A stretch of DNA of 45,270 bases from Methyloversatilis sp. (GTDB lineage Bacteria; Pseudomonadota; Gammaproteobacteria; Burkholderiales; Rhodocyclaceae), in the NCBI RefSeq assembly GCF_030698125.1, contig NZ_JAUYNV010000009.1, positions 1 to 45,270 on the forward strand, read 5' to 3'. Below, piece after piece: positions 17,577 to 29,651 of this stretch. Position 1 is the stretch's first letter. Each line of letters begins with the position of its first letter. A program made the position numbers and the translations under genes. The notes under the pieces are model-generated. The model saw only the letters and a program-made list of their open reading frames with translations. It was not told where the DNA came from and ran no database searches.

Positions 17577-18362
17577 TTGCCGGCCGGCCCGCTGCATGCT
17601 GGCATGCGGCCGCTGCTGGATGCGCTGCTGCCCGACCTGACGGCGCCCGCCGCCGCCTGGCTGGACGCGCAGGCAGCGCGCATCGGCCGTCCGCGAACAA
17701 GCACCGGACACGCGCTGACTTTTTCCGCAGCGCCACCCGGCGATCAGCCATACGAGTCGACAATTGCCGGCACCGGCTGCGTGCCGACGCGCGATCACAA
17801 CTGGCACGACACCTTCAACGCGCTGGTGTGGCTGGCCTTTCCGCTGACCAAGGCGGCGATGAACCAGTGCCACGTCGAGCAGCTCGCGCACACGGTAGAT
17901 GGCGCGGGAGCCCGCGGGCCGGTGCGCGATGCGCTGACCCAGTTCGATGAGGACGGGCTGGTGCTGGTGTCGGACGACAGCGCCCTGCTGGACGCCATCC
18001 GTCATCACCGCTGGCGCGAGGCGATGTTCGATCGCCGGGGCATGCTGGAGGCCGCCCGGGTATTCGTGATCGGTCATGCGCTGCTGGACAAGGCGCGCGC
18101 ACCGCACGTCGGGCTGTGCGCCCGCGCACATCTGGTGTTCAGCGGGCAGCTGGGTAGCGCGGCAGCCGACGTGTCCGCTGCACGGGTCGATGCCTGGCTG
18201 GCGTGCCAGATCGGTGATGGCTTGTGGCCCCGTTCGCCGCGCGACCTGCAGCCGCTGCCGGTGCTCGGTCTGCCGGGCATGACGGCGGACAATACCTGCG
18301 CCACGTACTTCGACGACACGTGCCAGTTCAGACCCGTGCCACGCTGGCGGGCTGCACCATGA
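17577..18362 (+). CDS. DUF3025 domain protein
   Basis: A protein of about 261 residues of the DUF3025 family, recognised by the highly typical block TRDHNWHDTFNALVWLAFPLTKAAMNQCH and by LVLVSDDSALLDAI, RVFVIGHALLDK and PLPVLGLPGMTADN. The family is common in Beta- and Gammaproteobacteria and has no established function. I use TTG 17577 as the start, 14 bases after the lipoprotein stop. ATG 17604 is the alternative, removing nine residues. It is probably the third gene of a pyrC-lipoprotein-DUF3025 unit that ends at the hairpin terminator immediately downstream. Confidence 0.82.
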   Translation: MPAGPLHAGMRPLLDALLPDLTAPAAAWLDAQAARIGRPRTSTGHALTFSAAPPGDQPYESTIAGTGCVPTRDHNWHDTFNALVWLAFPLTKAAMNQCHVEQLAHTVDGAGARGPVRDALTQFDEDGLVLVSDDSALLDAIRHHRWREAMFDRRGMLEAARVFVIGHALLDKARAPHVGLCARAHLVFSGQLGSAAADVSAARVDAWLACQIGDGLWPRSPRDLQPLPVLGLPGMTADNTCATYFDDTCQFRPVPRWRAAP

Positions 18363-18392
18363 AAAAGGGCGACCTCATCGGGTCGCCCTTTT
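18363..18392. terminator. Bidirectional terminator between DUF3025 gene and secA
   Basis: A perfect 12-bp stem (18363-18374 with 18381-18392) has a 6-base loop TCATCG. The outer pairs are four A-T pairs, giving a T run after the G+C-rich core on either strand. Genes converge on it from both sides: the DUF3025 stop is at 18362 and the secA stop is at 18412. Confidence 0.92.
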
Positions 18393-18411
18393 GACTTCTG
18401 CCGGCCGCCGT

Positions 18412-21150
<2,739 letters not shown>

Positions 21151-21281
21151 CGAAGACTGGGGCCCGTTTCGGGCAAACCGAAGGCGGAAAAGGGTGCGAT
21201 TCTAGCATGCGACCGCGCAGCCTCCAGCCGGGGGCAGCCGTGCATGCGCAAGCGGGGAGAGCCGGGCGCCGGGAGGCGCGC

Positions 21282-22250
21282 TCAGTGTGTGTGCCGGCCT
21301 GCTTTCGCCTGCTGCAGACCTGCCGGCTGTGCCTTGCGCGCCAGCTCCAGGAAGCGGTTCGGGTTCTGTGCCACGTCCTTCACCCGGACCTCGAAATGCA
21401 GATGCGGGCCGGTGGAGCGCCCGGTACTGCCGACTTCGGCGATCTTCTGGCCGCGCTTCACGATCATGCCGGCGCTGACCGAGAGCTTGCTTGCATGCGC
21501 GTAACGCGTGCTCAAGTCGCGTCCATGGTCGATTTCGATCATGTTGCCGTACTGCGGATGGTACGACGCGGCGGTGACCACGCCTGCCGCGGCGGCGATG
21601 ATGGGCGTACCCACTTCCGCAACGAAATCGACCCCCTCATGCATGGCGCGCGAACCGTTGAAGGGATCGATGCGCCAACCGAAGCCCGACGTGTTCCAGG
21701 CACTGCCGATGACCGGCAATGTGGATGGCACGAGGGAGAGGCTGGCCTGGTCGAGCAGCAGTTCGGATTCGATCACCCCGAGGTAGTCGTCCTGCTGCGA
21801 AAGCAGATCGGCAAAGTGCTTCATCTGTGCTTCGAGTTCGATCGCGGACAAAGCATTTTCGCTCACCAGCGGACCACCCTGGCCGGGCGGTGGCGAAGTG
21901 CGGACCGGCTCCGGCGCCTTGACGCCGGCGAACTTCGCAAGGCGGGAACCGAGTGTGTCGAGCTGGATCAGCTGCGCCTGCATCTGCCCCAGCTTGACCG
22001 CCATGGTGTTCAGGTTTTCGCGCACGAACAGTTCGCTGCGCCGGATTTCCTCGTTGCGGGCGGTCGCGATCATGTCATCGATCAGCGGCAGCTTCCATTC
22101 ACTGGCGTGCTTCAGGGTGATGAAGGAGAAGGCCGATGCGAGGGAAAATACCAGCACCGTGAAGGCAACGAGCGCGCTGACGAGGTGCCAGGGCTGGACC
22201 GTGATGGCCTTTGCTGTTGTCAGGCGACTGGAAACAAGAATAATCTGCAC
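21282..22250 (-). CDS. M23-family (LytM-type) peptidoglycan peptidase, membrane anchored
   Basis: A protein of 322 residues. One N-terminal transmembrane segment (HLVSALVAFTVLVFSLASAF, about residues 22-42) anchors it in the inner membrane. A probable coiled coil follows at about 60-110, then the M23 domain at about 195-310. The zinc ligands are visible: H..G.D in MHEGVDF and H-x-H in GPHLHFEV; GNMIEIDHG and RYAHASKLSVSAGM are typical strands. It probably cleaves peptide cross-links or acts as a regulator of an amidase. The start is GTG 22250 with a GGGAG site five bases upstream. It lies immediately divergent from dciA (22 bases between start codons) and upstream of secA, a conserved arrangement in related bacteria. 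Confidence 0.9.
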   Translation of the reverse strand: MQIILVSSRLTTAKAITVQPWHLVSALVAFTVLVFSLASAFSFITLKHASEWKLPLIDDMIATARNEEIRRSELFVRENLNTMAVKLGQMQAQLIQLDTLGSRLAKFAGVKAPEPVRTSPPPGQGGPLVSENALSAIELEAQMKHFADLLSQQDDYLGVIESELLLDQASLSLVPSTLPVIGSAWNTSGFGWRIDPFNGSRAMHEGVDFVAEVGTPIIAAAAGVVTAASYHPQYGNMIEIDHGRDLSTRYAHASKLSVSAGMIVKRGQKIAEVGSTGRSTGPHLHFEVRVKDVAQNPNRFLELARKAQPAGLQQAKAGRHTH

Positions 22251-22272
22251 GCTCGCTCCCGAGTTCTTGTCT

Positions 22273-22701
22273 ATGTCAGCCCGCCGCCTGCACGACCATC
22301 TAACAACGCAGGACAGCCTGGCTCAACTTGCCCTGCACGCCAGAACTATCGGGCGCGTGCAGCGGGCTTATGAAAAATTCCTGCCACCGGAACTGGCGAA
22401 TATCAGCCGTGTATTGAACGTGAAGCAGGGAGTGGTGGTGGTCAGTGCGCCTTCGGGTGCCGTCGCCAACCGGCTCAGGCAAGTGTTACCCAGCGTACTG
22501 ACAACCCTCCGGGAAAGTTGCAGGGAGGTTACCGAAGTCAGGGTCAAGGTGCAAGCCCATGAAGGACAACAGCTTCCGGTATCCGCACCCCGTCGCGAAG
22601 TCAGCCAGCAGGCGCGCGCCAGGCTTGCCGAAGGCAATGCCGGGCTCGCACCGGACAGCGAGTTGCGTCGTGCATTGCAGAAGCTGATCGACCGCAGCTG
22701 A
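22273..22701 (+). CDS. dciA: DciA-like helicase-loader protein (DUF721)
   Basis: A protein of 142 residues with the DUF721 core: VVVVSAPSGAVANRLRQVLPSVLTTLRE, preceded by a helical N-terminus (LARLALHARTI-like segment and YEKFLPPEL). DciA loads the replicative helicase DnaB in bacteria lacking DnaC/DnaI. The start at 22273 gives MSARRLHDHL. The longer open frame upstream is antisense to the M23 gene. There is no strong ribosome-binding site. Its start codon is 22 bases from the divergent GTG of the M23 gene, so any promoter must overlap the neighbouring coding region. Confidence 0.82.
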   Translation: MSARRLHDHLTTQDSLAQLALHARTIGRVQRAYEKFLPPELANISRVLNVKQGVVVVSAPSGAVANRLRQVLPSVLTTLRESCREVTEVRVKVQAHEGQQLPVSAPRREVSQQARARLAEGNAGLAPDSELRRALQKLIDRS

Positions 22702-22737
22702 TGCGGTGCGCGCAGGCCAGTCCGGGTTGAACAGACC

Positions 22738-22920
22738 CTAGATGACCAGCACCCGTTCCAGCACCAACAGCGCACCGATCAGCAGTGCCGCGATGATCGA
22801 GTACTTCAGCAGCAACCCGGCCAGTGTCAGGTAGCGCCTGTTGCGCGTGATGACATAAGTGATGAAGCAGGCGGCGATCGAAATGATCAGCAGGACGCCG
22901 ATCAGGCGCAGGATGAGCAC
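22738..22920 (-). CDS. Small two-helix membrane protein after lpxC
   Basis: A 60-residue protein made almost entirely of two hydrophobic helices: residues 3-24 (ILRLIGVLLIISIAACFITYVI) and 34-56 (LAGLLLKYSIIAALLIGALLVL), joined by a basic turn TRNRRY. The basic loop predicts a hairpin with the loop in the cytoplasm. It begins nine bases after the lpxC stop and is the last gene of the division/envelope block. I do not recognise a named family. A protein of this size and position after lpxC recurs in related Betaproteobacteria as far as I recall, which supports it being real. The function is unknown. Confidence 0.65.
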   Translation of the reverse strand: MLILRLIGVLLIISIAACFITYVITRNRRYLTLAGLLLKYSIIAALLIGALLVLERVLVI

Positions 22921-22929
22921 AGGCGGGCC

Positions 22930-23874
22930 TCAGGCGAAGGCCGGAAGGGACGGCCCGTTGTCCGGCAGCGGCATGAACTGGTTCGACACCGCAGCCGGGG
23001 CAGGGTGCGAAGCGGCGAAATCCGCCCATTCCCAGGCGTCCTGGCGCGCCAGCAGCGCATGCAGCAACTGGTTGTTCAACGCGTGTCCAGACTTGTGTGC
23101 GCTGAAGGCAGCCAGCAACGGATGGCCGATGATGTACAGGTCGCCGATCGCGTCGAGCACCTTGTGCTTCACGAACTCGTCGGCGTAGCGAAGGCCGTCG
23201 CTGTTCAGCACACGGTACTCGTCCATCACGATCGCGTTGTCGAGACTGCCGCCCTGGGCAAGCCCGTTCTGGCGCAGATATTCGACTTCGTGCATGAAGC
23301 CGAAGGTACGCGCACGCGCCACGTCGTTGATATAGGACTGGTGCGCAAAATCGATCTTCACCTTCGTGCCGGTGCGCTCGATCGCCGGATGCCGGAACTC
23401 GATCGAGAATTCGAGGCTGAACCCTTCGTAGGGTTCGAGCTTCGCCCACTTGTCGCCGTCGCTGACTTCGATGGTGTCGAGCACGCGAATGAATTTCTTC
23501 GGTGCGGCCTGCTCGACCACACCGGCCTGCTGGATCAGATAGACGAACGTGGATGCCGAACCGTCCATGATCGGTAGCTCGGACGCGTCGACATCGACGA
23601 ACAGATTGTCCACGCCGAGGCCGGCCAGAGCCGACATCAGGTGCTCGACGGTCGATATCGTCGCACCGCCGCTGCTCAGGCACGACGCGAGGCGCGTGTC
23701 GCCCACGGCGCGCGCATCGGCGCGTATTTCAACCGGCGGGTCGAGGTCGGTGCGGCGAAAGACGATGCCTGTATCGACGGGCGCCGGGCGCAGGTCGAGA
23801 TTCACCTTTAATCCCGAATGCAGGCCTACGCCGGTCGCGTGGCTGATTGAGCGGATCGTGCGTTGCCTGATCAT
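22930..23874 (-). CDS. lpxC: UDP-3-O-acyl-N-acetylglucosamine deacetylase LpxC
   Basis: A protein of 314 residues catalysing the committed step of lipid A synthesis. The zinc ligands are visible: the histidine of [16 protein letters not shown] near residue 78, and the H..D pair in [17 protein letters not shown] near 237-241. The family N-terminus [20 protein letters not shown] fixes the start at ATG 23874; the longer open frame is not used. The C-terminus (after [10 protein letters not shown]) is low in similarity, as usual. It follows ftsZ across a 115-base spacer containing a hairpin, the standard ftsZ-lpxC order of Beta- and Gammaproteobacteria. Confidence 0.97.
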   Translation of the reverse strand: MIRQRTIRSISHATGVGLHSGLKVNLDLRPAPVDTGIVFRRTDLDPPVEIRADARAVGDTRLASCLSSGGATISTVEHLMSALAGLGVDNLFVDVDASELPIMDGSASTFVYLIQQAGVVEQAAPKKFIRVLDTIEVSDGDKWAKLEPYEGFSLEFSIEFRHPAIERTGTKVKIDFAHQSYINDVARARTFGFMHEVEYLRQNGLAQGGSLDNAIVMDEYRVLNSDGLRYADEFVKHKVLDAIGDLYIIGHPLLAAFSAHKSGHALNNQLLHALLARQDAWEWADFAASHPAPAAVSNQFMPLPDNGPSLPAFA

Positions 23875-23940
23875 GGCGTGTGGGGATGACCGATTCGAAA
23901 AGCGGATTTTATCCCAGCTCGGTGTAATACCCGTGTAACA

Positions 23941-23987
23941 CGACGTTTCCGGGCTGCAGCAAGGCTGAGCCCGGACTGCAAACGTCG
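23941..23987 (-). promoter_or_regulatory. Two-part hairpin in the ftsZ-lpxC spacer
   Basis: An outer stem CGACGTTT (23941-23948) pairs with AAACGTCG (23980-23987). An inner stem CCGGGCT (23949-23955) pairs with AGCCCGG (23968-23974). It starts two bases after the ftsZ stop on the minus strand and has no T run, so it is more likely a partial terminator, processing site or mRNA stabiliser than a full terminator. Confidence 0.6.
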
Positions 23988-23989
23988 GT

Positions 23990-25150
23990 TCAGTCCGCCT
24001 GCTTGCGCAGGAAGGCCGGGATGTCGAGCGTTTCGACACCGTTGGCGCGCATCGCCTCGACGGCGCTGGAGGCCGTGCGACCGCCGCGTCCGCGCATCAC
24101 TGCCGGGATGTCGAGGTGCGAGTAGTCGGTGCCGTTGCCGGACGTCATGGCCATGTCGTCGGTGCCGGTACGGATGATGGTCATCGGCGGCTTGCTGCTC
24201 ATCGCGCGCGGGGCGCCGAGCCCGGTTGCCACGACGGTGACGCGCAGGCGGTCATCCATCGTTTCGTCGAACACGGTGCCGAAGATCACATGGGCACCTT
24301 CGGCCGCGAAGGCGCGCACGGTTTCCATCGCGTCCTTCACTTCCTTCATCTTCAGCGAGCGGCTGGCGGTGATGTTGACCAGCACGCCGCGTGCGCCCGA
24401 CAGCTCGACGCCTTCGAGCAGCGGGCTGGCGACCGCCTGTTCGGCGGCGATGCGCGCACGGTCCATGCCGGCCGCTTCGGCCGAACCCATCATGGCGCGA
24501 CCCATTTCGCCCATCACGGTACGCACGTCCTGGAAGTCGACGTTGACGAGACCCGGAATGTTGATGATTTCGGCGATGCCGCCGACGGCGTTGCGCAGCA
24601 CGTTGTCCGCTGCCTTGAAGCCGTCTTCGAGGCTGGCATCTTCGCCGAGCACTTCCATCAGCTTCTCGTTCAGCACGACGATCAGCGAATCGACGCTCTT
24701 CGCCAGTTCGTCGATGCCGGTTTCGGCCGCACGCATGCGGTTTTCGTAATCGAACGGCTTGGTCACGACGGCGACCGTCAGGATGCCCATTTCCTTGGCG
24801 ACTTCGGCCACGATGGGCGCCGCGCCGGTGCCGGTGCCGCCGCCCATGCCGGCGGTGATGAACACCATTTCGGCACCACGCAGCTGGTCGGCGATGTATT
24901 CGCGGTATTCGTCGGCCGCGCTGCGGCCCACTTCCGGCTTGGCACCGGCGCCGCGGCCGTTCTTGCCGAGCTGGATCTTGATCGGGGCGAGGCTGCGGTT
25001 CAGTGCCATGCCGTCGGTGTTGGCGGCAATGAATTCAACGCCATTCACACCTTCGCGGATCATGTGATCGACCGCATTGCCGCCTGCTCCGCCGACGCCG
25101 ATGACCTTGATCACTGCCCCCACGGGTTCCTTGTCGAGAATCTCGAACAT
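23990..25150 (-). CDS. ftsZ: Cell division GTPase FtsZ
   Basis: A protein of 386 residues, the tubulin homologue that forms the Z ring. The nucleotide-binding region begins [17 protein letters not shown]. The tubulin signature [10 protein letters not shown] follows ITAGM, and the synergy loop [10 protein letters not shown] is present. After a short variable linker, the C-terminal peptide [11 protein letters not shown] binds FtsA and ZipA. The start ATG 25150 has a strong AGGAGG site four bases upstream, the best ribosome-binding site in the block and consistent with high expression. It is separated from ftsA by 158 bases of A+T-rich, structured DNA, unlike the overlapping genes before it. Confidence 0.98.
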   Translation of the reverse strand: MFEILDKEPVGAVIKVIGVGGAGGNAVDHMIREGVNGVEFIAANTDGMALNRSLAPIKIQLGKNGRGAGAKPEVGRSAADEYREYIADQLRGAEMVFITAGMGGGTGTGAAPIVAEVAKEMGILTVAVVTKPFDYENRMRAAETGIDELAKSVDSLIVVLNEKLMEVLGEDASLEDGFKAADNVLRNAVGGIAEIINIPGLVNVDFQDVRTVMGEMGRAMMGSAEAAGMDRARIAAEQAVASPLLEGVELSGARGVLVNITASRSLKMKEVKDAMETVRAFAAEGAHVIFGTVFDETMDDRLRVTVVATGLGAPRAMSSKPPMTIIRTGTDDMAMTSGNGTDYSHLDIPAVMRGRGGRTASSAVEAMRANGVETLDIPAFLRKQAD

Positions 25151-25201
25151 ACCGCCTCCTGTCTATACAAAGATGCCTCGAAGCCCGAGGGCTAGCGAGC
25201 A

Positions 25202-25260
25202 GCGAAAAGTCGAATACTTGTGGTTAACCACTACATTTAGTGATTTTTCGCAAGTATACG
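25202..25260 (-). promoter_or_regulatory. Nested inverted repeats in the ftsA-ftsZ spacer
   Basis: This A+T-rich segment holds several overlapping inverted repeats: ATACTTG (25214-25220) with CAAGTAT (25251-25257), the perfect palindrome GTGGTTAACCAC (25220-25231), CACTA/TAGTG around CATT (25229-25242), and a competing GCGAAAA (25202-25208) with TTTTCGC (25245-25251). It lies in the leader of ftsZ and is the likely site of a dedicated ftsZ promoter or RNA structure. I cannot assign clear -35/-10 boxes. Confidence 0.5.
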
Positions 25261-25308
25261 ACTAAACATAGTGCAACGCATGACGTAGATGCCGTTTGAG
25301 TCGCATTT

Positions 25309-26538
25309 TCAGAAATTTCTTTCGAACCATGAGCGCATGTTTGCCAACACCTGGCGAACATTGCGGCCGTCGCGTGCAACCTGCCCGCGGCGACGCTGTG
25401 CAGCCCCTTCCATGACCAGCCCGATCGCGGTCGCGTAACGCGGGTGGCGCACCACGTCGGCGAGGTTTCCGCTGTATTCGGGCACCCCGACGCGAGCCGG
25501 CAGGTGGAACACGTCTTCAGCCAGATCCGCCATGCCGCGCATGGTCGCGCTGCCGCCGGTCAGCACGATGCCGGATGACAGCAATTCCTCGTAGCCGCTG
25601 CGCCGCAGTTCGGCCTGCACCAGTTCGAACAACTCGGATACGCGCGGCTCGATCACGTCGGCCAGCGCCTGTCGCGACATGCGGCGCGGTCCGCGGTCGC
25701 CGATGCCCGGCACTTCGATCATGTCCTCCGCGTCGGCCAGTGCCGACATCGCGACGCCGAAGTGCAGCTTGATGTCTTCGGCTTCGGCCGTCGGTGTGCG
25801 CATCGCCATCGCGATGTCGTTGGTGATCTGGTCGCCGGCGATCGGAATCACCGCCGTGTGGCGGATCGCACCCTGCGTGAAGATGGCGATATCGGTCGTG
25901 CCACCGCCGATGTCGACCAGGCAGACGCCCAGATCCTTCTCGTCGTCCGACAAAGTGGCCTGACTGGACGCCAGCGGCTGCAGCACCAGATCGACGACCT
26001 CGAGGCCGCAGCGGCGCACGCACTTGATGATGTTCTGCGCTGCCGATACCGCGCCGGTCACGATGTGCACGCGTACTTCGAGTCGCTTGCCGCTCATGCC
26101 TATCGGCTCGCGTACGCCGTCCTGGCCGTCGATGATGAATTCCTGCGTCAGCGTATGCAGGATTTCCTGATCGGCGGGAATCGGCATGGCGCGCGCGGTT
26201 TCGACCACCCGCTCCAGATCGAGCCGGGTGACTTCCTTGTCCTTGATCGCCACGACGCCGTTCGAATTGAAGCTGCGGATGTGGCTGCCGGCGATGCCGG
26301 TGAACACTTCGCGCACCTTGCATTCGGCCATCAGTTCGACTTCCTGGATGACGCGCGAAATCGAATCCACGGTGGCTTCGATATTGACCACGACACCCTT
26401 CTTCAGACCGTGTGATTCCTGCGAGGCAAGGCCGAGTATGTCGAGTCGGCCATCGGGTCCCAGCTGGGCGATGACGGCCGAAATCTTCGACGTGCCGATG
26501 TCGAGTCCGACGATGAGGTCCTTGCTGTCTCGTGTCAT
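25309..26538 (-). CDS. ftsA: Cell division protein FtsA
   Basis: A protein of 409 residues with the actin/Hsp70-type ATPase fold. Phosphate-binding motifs are LIVGLDIGTSKISAVIA at the N-terminus and VCLVDIGGGTTDIAIF in the middle; the adenosine motif is GIVLTGGSATMRGM. The C-terminal amphipathic tail (residues about 395-409, NMRSWFERNF) is the membrane-targeting helix. FtsA tethers FtsZ to the membrane and recruits later divisome proteins. The start is fixed by an ATGA overlap with the ftsQ stop and the [18 protein letters not shown] family N-terminus. Confidence 0.97.
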   Translation of the reverse strand: MTRDSKDLIVGLDIGTSKISAVIAQLGPDGRLDILGLASQESHGLKKGVVVNIEATVDSISRVIQEVELMAECKVREVFTGIAGSHIRSFNSNGVVAIKDKEVTRLDLERVVETARAMPIPADQEILHTLTQEFIIDGQDGVREPIGMSGKRLEVRVHIVTGAVSAAQNIIKCVRRCGLEVVDLVLQPLASSQATLSDDEKDLGVCLVDIGGGTTDIAIFTQGAIRHTAVIPIAGDQITNDIAMAMRTPTAEAEDIKLHFGVAMSALADAEDMIEVPGIGDRGPRRMSRQALADVIEPRVSELFELVQAELRRSGYEELLSSGIVLTGGSATMRGMADLAEDVFHLPARVGVPEYSGNLADVVRHPRYATAIGLVMEGAAQRRRGQVARDGRNVRQVLANMRSWFERNF

Positions 26539-27335
26539 GGTCTTTCCTGGGTGGCTGTGCTGCCGGTACGTATCGCGTAGCCGTTGGGGTAACGAAGGTC
26601 GGCGTACAGGATTTTCTGAGCGCCCTCGCGCGACACGGCCGGCTGGGTCGTGACGTAGCGCGTGAGGCGCGCGGCGATCGGCGTCTTGTCGTCGTCGCGA
26701 CCCAGCTCGATGCGCGAGCCGTCGTCGAGCAGCAGCTGCCAGGCTTCGCGGCGGGTCAGGGCCATCTTGTCGATCCGGCGCTGCAGCGGCGACAGCGTTG
26801 CGCTCCATTCAAGATGGCGCTGCAGCATCGTCGGTGCCTGTTCGTCCGGGCCGATGAACAGTGGCAGCGTGCGGTCGTGATCGGCGGCGAACAACTCGCC
26901 CTGCGTATTCACCATGCGGGCCGGCGTGTTGTCGGGCACCCACCAGCGCGCGACCGCCCGGTGCTCCTCGAGCTCGACCTCGATGAAGCCGGGCCAGACG
27001 CGTCGCACCGCTGCATTGCGTACCCATGGCAGCTGTTCGAACACCTCGCGCGCGCGCTCGATGTCGGTGGTCAGAAAATTGCCATTCACCGCGCGCCGCG
27101 CCGCGTCCTCGATCTGGGCGGATGTCAGGTGAGCGGGCGCTCGGTCCAGGGTGACGGCCTGCAGCGGCAGCAGCGGCAGGCGCGTGACGCCGAGCACCAG
27201 CGCGTAGATCAGCGCCGCACCGGCCAGCAGCAGGATGCAGTCGGCAATCATCGTGAGCGCGCGCGGACTGTCCCACAGCCCGCCCTCATCGGCCGGGCCA
27301 CCGGACTTGCGGCGAATGGAGGGCTTTCTAGCCAA
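26535..27335 (-). CDS. ftsQ: Cell division protein FtsQ
   Basis: A protein of 266 residues. A short basic cytoplasmic tail is followed by one transmembrane helix at about 29-48 ([20 protein letters not shown]), then a POTRA domain at about 55-125 ([71 protein letters not shown]) and the FtsQ beta domain. It links early and late divisome proteins through FtsB/FtsL. The start appears to be TTG 27335, giving [13 protein letters not shown], overlapping the ddl stop by eight bases; the GGAG element lies about ten bases upstream. Confidence 0.95.
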   Translation of the reverse strand: MARKPSIRRKSGGPADEGGLWDSPRALTMIADCILLLAGAALIYALVLGVTRLPLLPLQAVTLDRAPAHLTSAQIEDAARRAVNGNFLTTDIERAREVFEQLPWVRNAAVRRVWPGFIEVELEEHRAVARWWVPDNTPARMVNTQGELFAADHDRTLPLFIGPDEQAPTMLQRHLEWSATLSPLQRRIDKMALTRREAWQLLLDDGSRIELGRDDDKTPIAARLTRYVTTQPAVSREGAQKILYADLRYPNGYAIRTGSTATQERP

Positions 27336-28254
27336 GGCGGGCCGACTCCAGGATGCGCAGGCACAGTTCGCCGAATTCGATGCCGACGGCCCGCGCAGCC
27401 ATCGGCACCAGCGAATGCGAAGTCATGCCCGGCGAGGTGTTGATTTCGAGCAGCCAGGGCTTGCCGTCCTGTCCCAGCATCAGATCCGCACGGCCCCAGC
27501 CGCGGCAGTCGATGAGGCGCGCAGCGCGCATCACCAGGGCCTGTATTTCCTGTTCGAGCTCCTCGTCCAGTCCGCTCGGGCAGTGGTACTTCACTTCATC
27601 GGTGAAGTACTTGTTCTGGTAGTCGTAGTTGCCGCGCGGCGCTTCGATGCGGATCAGCGGCAGCGCCAGCTCGCCGAGAAAGGGTGCGGTCAGTTCCTGG
27701 CCGGAGATGAACTGTTCGGCCAGCACCAGCGGGTCGCAGCGCGCGGCGGATTCGTAGGCGGCGGGCAGTTCCGCCAGCGTATTCACGCGGGTCGCGCCGA
27801 CACTTGATCCTTCACGTGCCGGCTTGACGAACAGCGGCAGCCCGAGCTCGGACGCCACGGCGGCGAAGTCGCTGCCGGCGTGCAGCAGCTTGTAGCGTGG
27901 TGTCGGCAATCCGGCCGACAGCCACACCATCTTGGTGCGCCACTTGTCCATGCCGATCGCCGACGCCATCACGCCGCTCCCGGTGTAGGGAATGCCGAGG
28001 CACTCGAGCGCGCCCTGGATCGTGCCGTCCTCGCCGCCGCGGCCATGCAGCGCGATGAAGGCGCGCTCGAAGCCGTCGCGCTTCAGTTCCCACAGGTCGC
28101 GTTCGGCCGGGTCGAAGGCGTGCGCGTCCACGCCTTGTTCGCACAGTGCCGCAAGTACCGCACTGCCCGACATGATGGAAATCTCGCGTTCGGCGGAACG
28201 TCCGCCGAACAGCACGGCGACCTTGCCGAGAGACTGTGGAGTGGGTGTGCTCAT
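27328..28254 (-). CDS. ddl: D-alanine--D-alanine ligase
   Basis: A protein of 308 residues of the ATP-grasp family that makes the D-Ala-D-Ala end of the peptidoglycan stem. Motifs visible are [65 protein letters not shown], the Mg-binding region GWGRADLML and [17 protein letters not shown]. The size and the place between murC and ftsQ correspond to DdlB of E. coli. It overlaps murC by ATGA and ftsQ by eight bases. Confidence 0.97.
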   Translation of the reverse strand: MSTPTPQSLGKVAVLFGGRSAEREISIMSGSAVLAALCEQGVDAHAFDPAERDLWELKRDGFERAFIALHGRGGEDGTIQGALECLGIPYTGSGVMASAIGMDKWRTKMVWLSAGLPTPRYKLLHAGSDFAAVASELGLPLFVKPAREGSSVGATRVNTLAELPAAYESAARCDPLVLAEQFISGQELTAPFLGELALPLIRIEAPRGNYDYQNKYFTDEVKYHCPSGLDEELEQEIQALVMRAARLIDCRGWGRADLMLGQDGKPWLLEINTSPGMTSHSLVPMAARAVGIEFGELCLRILESARLG

Positions 28255-29651
28255 GTGCGGTCCTGATCCTGTGCAAATTTCGATGGCAGCTGGCCGATGG
28301 AGCCGGCGCCCATGCCGACCACGACGTCGCCGTCGCGCACCGTGTCGAGCAGCGTCTGCGGCAGTTCGGCGATGTCCTCGACGAACACCGGTTCGACCTT
28401 GCCGGCAACGCGCAGCGCGCGCGCCAGTGCGCGGCCGTCGGCGGCGACGATGGGCGCTTCGCCTGCGGCATAGACTTCGGTCAGCACGACTGCGTCGGCG
28501 CCCGACAGCACGCGCACGAAATCCTCGAAGCAGTCGCGGGTGCGGGTGTAGCGGTGCGGCTGGAAGGCCAGCACGATGCGCCGGCCGGGGTAGGCGCCGC
28601 GGGCCGCGTCCAGTGTTGCGGCCATTTCGACCGGGTGATGGCCGTAGTCATCGACCAGCGTGAAGTGGCCGCCGGCCGGCAGTGCGATGTCGCCATGCCG
28701 CGTGAAGCGACGGCCCACGCCCTTGAACTCCGACAGCGCGCGCGCGATGACTTCATCCGGTACGCCGACCTCGTTCGCCACGGCGATCGCCGCAAGCGCG
28801 TTGCGCACGTTGTGCACGCCGGGCAGGTTCAGTTCGACCGGAATGCGCGCTGTGGTGCCATTGACACGCACGGCGTCGAACAGCATCCGTGTGCCGTCGG
28901 CGCGCACGTTTTCGGCGCGCACCTGTGCGTCCGGATCGAGGCCGTAGCGGATGATCTGCTTGGGTACCTGCGGCATGATTTCGCGCACGTTCGCGTCGTC
29001 CATGCACAGCACGGCTACGCCGTAGAAGGGCAGACGGTTCAGGAAATCGACGAAGGCCTGCTTCAGTTTCGAGAAGTCGTGGCCATAGGTGTCCATGTGA
29101 TCGGCGTCGATATTGGTGACCACCGACACCACCGGCGACAGGAACAGGAAGGACGCATCCGATTCGTCGGCTTCGGCGACCAGGAATTCGCCGGTACCGA
29201 GCCGGGCGTTGGCGCCGGCCGAATTCAGTCGACCACCGATGACGAAGGTCGGATCCAGTCCGCCTTCGGCGAGGCAACTGGCGATGAGCGACGTGGTGGT
29301 CGTCTTGCCGTGCGTACCGGCCACTGCAACGCCCTGCTTGATGCGCATCAGTTCGGCCAGCATCTGCGCGCGCGGCACCACCGGAATGCGCCCTTCGCGT
29401 GCGCTGACCACCTCGGGGTTGTCGGCGCTGACCGCGGTCGAAGTGACCACCGCGTCTGCGCCGGCGATGTGGTGCGCCGCATGGCCCTGCACCACCCGGG
29501 CACCCAGGCTGGCCAGCCGGCGCGTCACCGCGTTGTCGGCCAGGTCCGAGCCGCTGACGACATAGCCCTGGTTGAGCAGCACTTCGGCGATGCCGCTCAT
29601 GCCGGAGCCACCGATGCCGATGAAATGGATGTGGCTGATCTTGTGTTTCAT
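28251..29651 (-). CDS. murC: UDP-N-acetylmuramate--L-alanine ligase MurC
   Basis: A protein of 466 residues that adds L-alanine to UDP-MurNAc. The N-terminal nucleotide-binding motif is [18 protein letters not shown]. The ATP-binding loop [19 protein letters not shown] is near residue 115, [11 protein letters not shown] is in the central domain, and [14 protein letters not shown] with [13 protein letters not shown] are in the C-terminal domain. The start at 29651 is set by the ATGA overlap with murG and the family N-terminus [15 protein letters not shown]. The long upstream extension of the frame is antisense-like noise over murG. Confidence 0.97.
   Translation of the reverse strand: MKHKISHIHFIGIGGSGMSGIAEVLLNQGYVVSGSDLADNAVTRRLASLGARVVQGHAAHHIAGADAVVTSTAVSADNPEVVSAREGRIPVVPRAQMLAELMRIKQGVAVAGTHGKTTTTSLIASCLAEGGLDPTFVIGGRLNSAGANARLGTGEFLVAEADESDASFLFLSPVVSVVTNIDADHMDTYGHDFSKLKQAFVDFLNRLPFYGVAVLCMDDANVREIMPQVPKQIIRYGLDPDAQVRAENVRADGTRMLFDAVRVNGTTARIPVELNLPGVHNVRNALAAIAVANEVGVPDEVIARALSEFKGVGRRFTRHGDIALPAGGHFTLVDDYGHHPVEMAATLDAARGAYPGRRIVLAFQPHRYTRTRDCFEDFVRVLSGADAVVLTEVYAAGEAPIVAADGRALARALRVAGKVEPVFVEDIAELPQTLLDTVRDGDVVVGMGAGSIGQLPSKFAQDQDRT

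Noticed and set aside
21151-21281. A secM-like arrest peptide gene before secA
   Set aside because: No short frame with an arrest-like C-terminus is visible; the spacer contains only weak hairpins.
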